From Capsulimonas sp. (GTDB lineage Bacteria; Armatimonadota; Armatimonadia; Armatimonadales; Capsulimonadaceae): a stretch of 7,549 bases of DNA. The notes beneath the pieces are model-generated. The model searched no databases, was not told where the DNA came from, and saw only the letters and a program-made list of their open reading frames with translations. Below are positions 6,451-7,549 of this stretch, in pieces. The translations under genes were made by a program, and so were the position numbers. The stretch covers positions 1-7,549 of the forward strand of contig JAOQAA010000384.1 of the NCBI GenBank assembly GCA_025963815.1, read 5' to 3'. Numbering within the stretch: position 1 is the first letter of the stretch; every line of letters starts with the position of its first letter.

Positions 6451-6495
6451 TCATCTTATGCCCAGTCTTCTTAAGTCCAATCTTCTTATGCCGAC
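6451..6495 (+). repeat. Three imperfect tandem 15-bp units
   Basis: The units TCATCTTATGCCCAG (6451), TCTTCTTAAGTCCAA (6466) and TCTTCTTATGCCGAC (6481) directly follow each other, with 11-12 of 15 positions identical between any two. They lie in the leader between the promoter at 6362 and the methyltransferase gene. Confidence 0.6.
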
Positions 6496-6723
6496 GAACT
6501 AGCCACCACTCACGACGCCGAAACGCCTGGGACCAAACCTCCGAGTCTCTTAATCGATTTTGGAGCGGCCCGCGTTCACGTCTCGTGGGTGGGGCTTCCC
6601 TGGCGTCTCCCGCCTAGTCTGCGGCTCAACCTCCCTGTACCGCATCTTGCCCCATCCTTTTCGAGTCTGTTCGCCCTTGCCCCCCCTCCCAGCGTTTCGG
6701 CACAGGGATCGGCTGGTTTGAAG

Positions 6724-6728
6724 AGGAG
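6724..6728 (+). promoter_or_regulatory. Shine-Dalgarno site for a TTG start
   Basis: AGGAG lies 8 nt before TTG 6737. There is no in-frame ATG near this position; the first is more than 380 bases downstream, inside the conserved frame. TTG is therefore the best start. Confidence 0.7.
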
Positions 6729-6736
6729 CGGAAGAC

Positions 6737-7549
6737 TTGAGTAAAAATCCCCAGGGGCCAACAGGCGTCCTGATAACCTGTGACGCACAGTCACGAGCAT
6801 TCGTTGCCGAAGAAATAAGGCGGGCATTCCCCGCAGCGCCAGCAGTAAACTGGTTCAATACTTATGAAGCCAGTGAAGACGGCATTGCCCTCGTTGATCC
6901 GCGTGTTCCATTCCTGCAGTTCGCGGATCAGGTCGGAAGCGCCGGTTTGTTCTTCCTGCGCCACATTGCCCCAGTTCAGCGGATCGTAACACTGACGGCT
7001 ACACAGGCCGATTTAGGAGTTCTTAGCACTGCTGCTGACGAATTGGCGCATCTGCTGGACCCGACGAGACCATTTTCTGTCCAGTCAAGAGTGCTGGCGC
7101 GCGGACCGCTTCCATATCGGAAGGTCATGATCAACGAAACTTTGTCTTTGAGGTTAGAAGCCCTCACGGGGACAATCATGAACACCAGCGAACCAGAAAA
7201 TGTGGTTTCGGTTCTTTGCACGCCCACTACTGGATATCTCGGGGTATCGCCCGCGAGGCGGAACCTGAGCGCCTGGCCAGGCGGCAAGCACCGCTTCAAG
7301 CGTGAGGACGGGCAAATCAGCCGCGCCGAGTTCAAGCTGCTGGAGGCCCTGAGCGTCTTCGGGGTGTCCCTTCCTCGCGGCGGGACGGCCCTGGATATCG
7401 GCGCGGCTCCCGGGGGATGGACGCGCGTGCTGCGCGCGGCGGGCCTTGGCGTAGTCGCCCTCGATCCCGCCGAACTCGACGTGCGGCTTGCGGGGGACCC
7501 AGGCGTCGTTCACGTCCGTCGGCGAATCCAGGACTACCTGTCGGATGGC
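6737..7549 (+). CDS. RlmM/FtsJ-like SAM-dependent rRNA 2'-O-methyltransferase, 3' end outside window
   Basis: An open frame of 271 codons runs from TTG 6737 to the right edge without a stop, so the C-terminus is missing. Residues about 8-185 form an N-terminal region (GVLITCDAQSRAF, then AGLFFLRHIAPVQ) that resembles the RNA-binding THUMP-like part of RlmM-type enzymes. Residues about 192-271 begin an FtsJ/RrmJ-type catalytic domain: SRAEFKLLEAL, with Lys200 in the place of the first catalytic lysine, then the SAM-binding loop DIGAAPGGWT (220-229). The remaining tetrad residues (Asp, Lys, Glu) would lie mostly beyond the window. The family transfers methyl from SAM to a ribose 2'-OH in 23S rRNA; the exact nucleotide is not readable here. 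Codon third positions are mixed up to about 7230 and then almost all G or C. Transcription probably starts at 6397. Confidence 0.82.
   Translation, partial: MSKNPQGPTGVLITCDAQSRAFVAEEIRRAFPAAPAVNWFNTYEASEDGIALVDPRVPFLQFADQVGSAGLFFLRHIAPVQRIVTLTATQADLGVLSTAADELAHLLDPTRPFSVQSRVLARGPLPYRKVMINETLSLRLEALTGTIMNTSEPENVVSVLCTPTTGYLGVSPARRNLSAWPGGKHRFKREDGQISRAEFKLLEALSVFGVSLPRGGTALDIGAAPGGWTRVLRAAGLGVVALDPAELDVRLAGDPGVVHVRRRIQDYLSDG

Larger units (their letters stand above)
6397..6736 (+). other. Non-coding leader region of the methyltransferase gene
   Basis: This stretch of 340 bases has no convincing protein gene. It contains a 6-bp hairpin (GGACGG 6428-6433 with CCGTCC 6442-6447), three tandem 15-base units (6451-6495) and a strongly C/T-biased part (about 6587-6700). 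A 14-codon frame from ATG 6458 to TAG 6500-6502 (MPSLLKSNLLMPTN) covers the tandem units but has no Shine-Dalgarno site. I do not recognise a known riboswitch. It could be an untranslated leader, a small RNA, or plain spacer. Confidence 0.4.

Noticed and set aside
6550..6858. 102-codon minus-strand open frame in the leader of the methyltransferase
   Set aside because: No Shine-Dalgarno site or recognisable domain. It overlaps the well-supported start of the methyltransferase gene.
6964..7513. Minus-strand open frames (7335 to 6976 and 7513 to 7154) at the right end
   Set aside because: They lie opposite the uninterrupted methyltransferase frame, which carries the SRAEFKL and DIGAAPGGWT motifs.
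1..7549. CRISPR array, tRNA/rRNA genes, insertion sequence or defence island
   Set aside because: No regularly spaced repeats, no tRNA-like cloverleaf or rRNA sequence recognised, no transposase motif. The DUF1016 protein alone does not establish a defence locus.

Overview
The window looks like a piece of an Armatimonadota chromosome, possibly from a Capsulimonas-like lineage. This is inferred mainly from the first gene, whose prepilin N-terminus runs through [18 protein letters not shown] into an AREKARQ...C.SN.KQ...QY.QDYDE block, a form abundant in that phylum. GC-rich coding sequence, good Shine-Dalgarno sites and GTG/TTG starts fit this. No taxonomic marker gene is present, so the assignment is tentative.

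Layout, left to right. Positions 1-312 are non-coding: a GC-rich palindromic element, a textbook sigma-70-type promoter (TTGACA, 17 bp, TATACT), and a leader of about 130 nt ending in a strong hairpin. Next is a pseudopilin of the H-X9-DG type (GTG start). Its last 23 bases overlap an exported LolA-like/thioredoxin fusion protein (TTG start). Convergent to that pair is a shortened DUF1016/YhcG-type PD-(D/E)xK nuclease, which appears to lack an internal block. Diverging from the nuclease is a PAS-GGDEF diguanylate cyclase with an intact active site and inhibitory site. It meets tail-to-tail (overlapping stop codons) an AraC-family regulator. The regulator is divergent from a classical short-chain dehydrogenase/reductase (SDR), a common regulator-target arrangement.

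After the SDR come about 490 non-coding bases. They hold a long terminator-like hairpin, an 18-base repeat of the SDR 3' end, a second good promoter with a 17-bp spacer, three tandem 15-base units and a C/T-rich leader. The window ends inside a TTG-started RlmM/FtsJ-like rRNA methyltransferase that runs off the right edge. Codon third positions change sharply in composition at the junction between its N-terminal part and its catalytic domain.

The genes do not form one pathway. They are small independent units: a pseudopilin/redox pair, a lone nuclease, a c-di-GMP enzyme, a regulator-oxidoreductase pair and an RNA-modification gene. I see no convincing new multi-gene system. The points most worth a second look are the shortened nuclease, the 340-nt leader with tandem units, the duplicated SDR tail, and the overlapping pseudopilin-thioredoxin genes.
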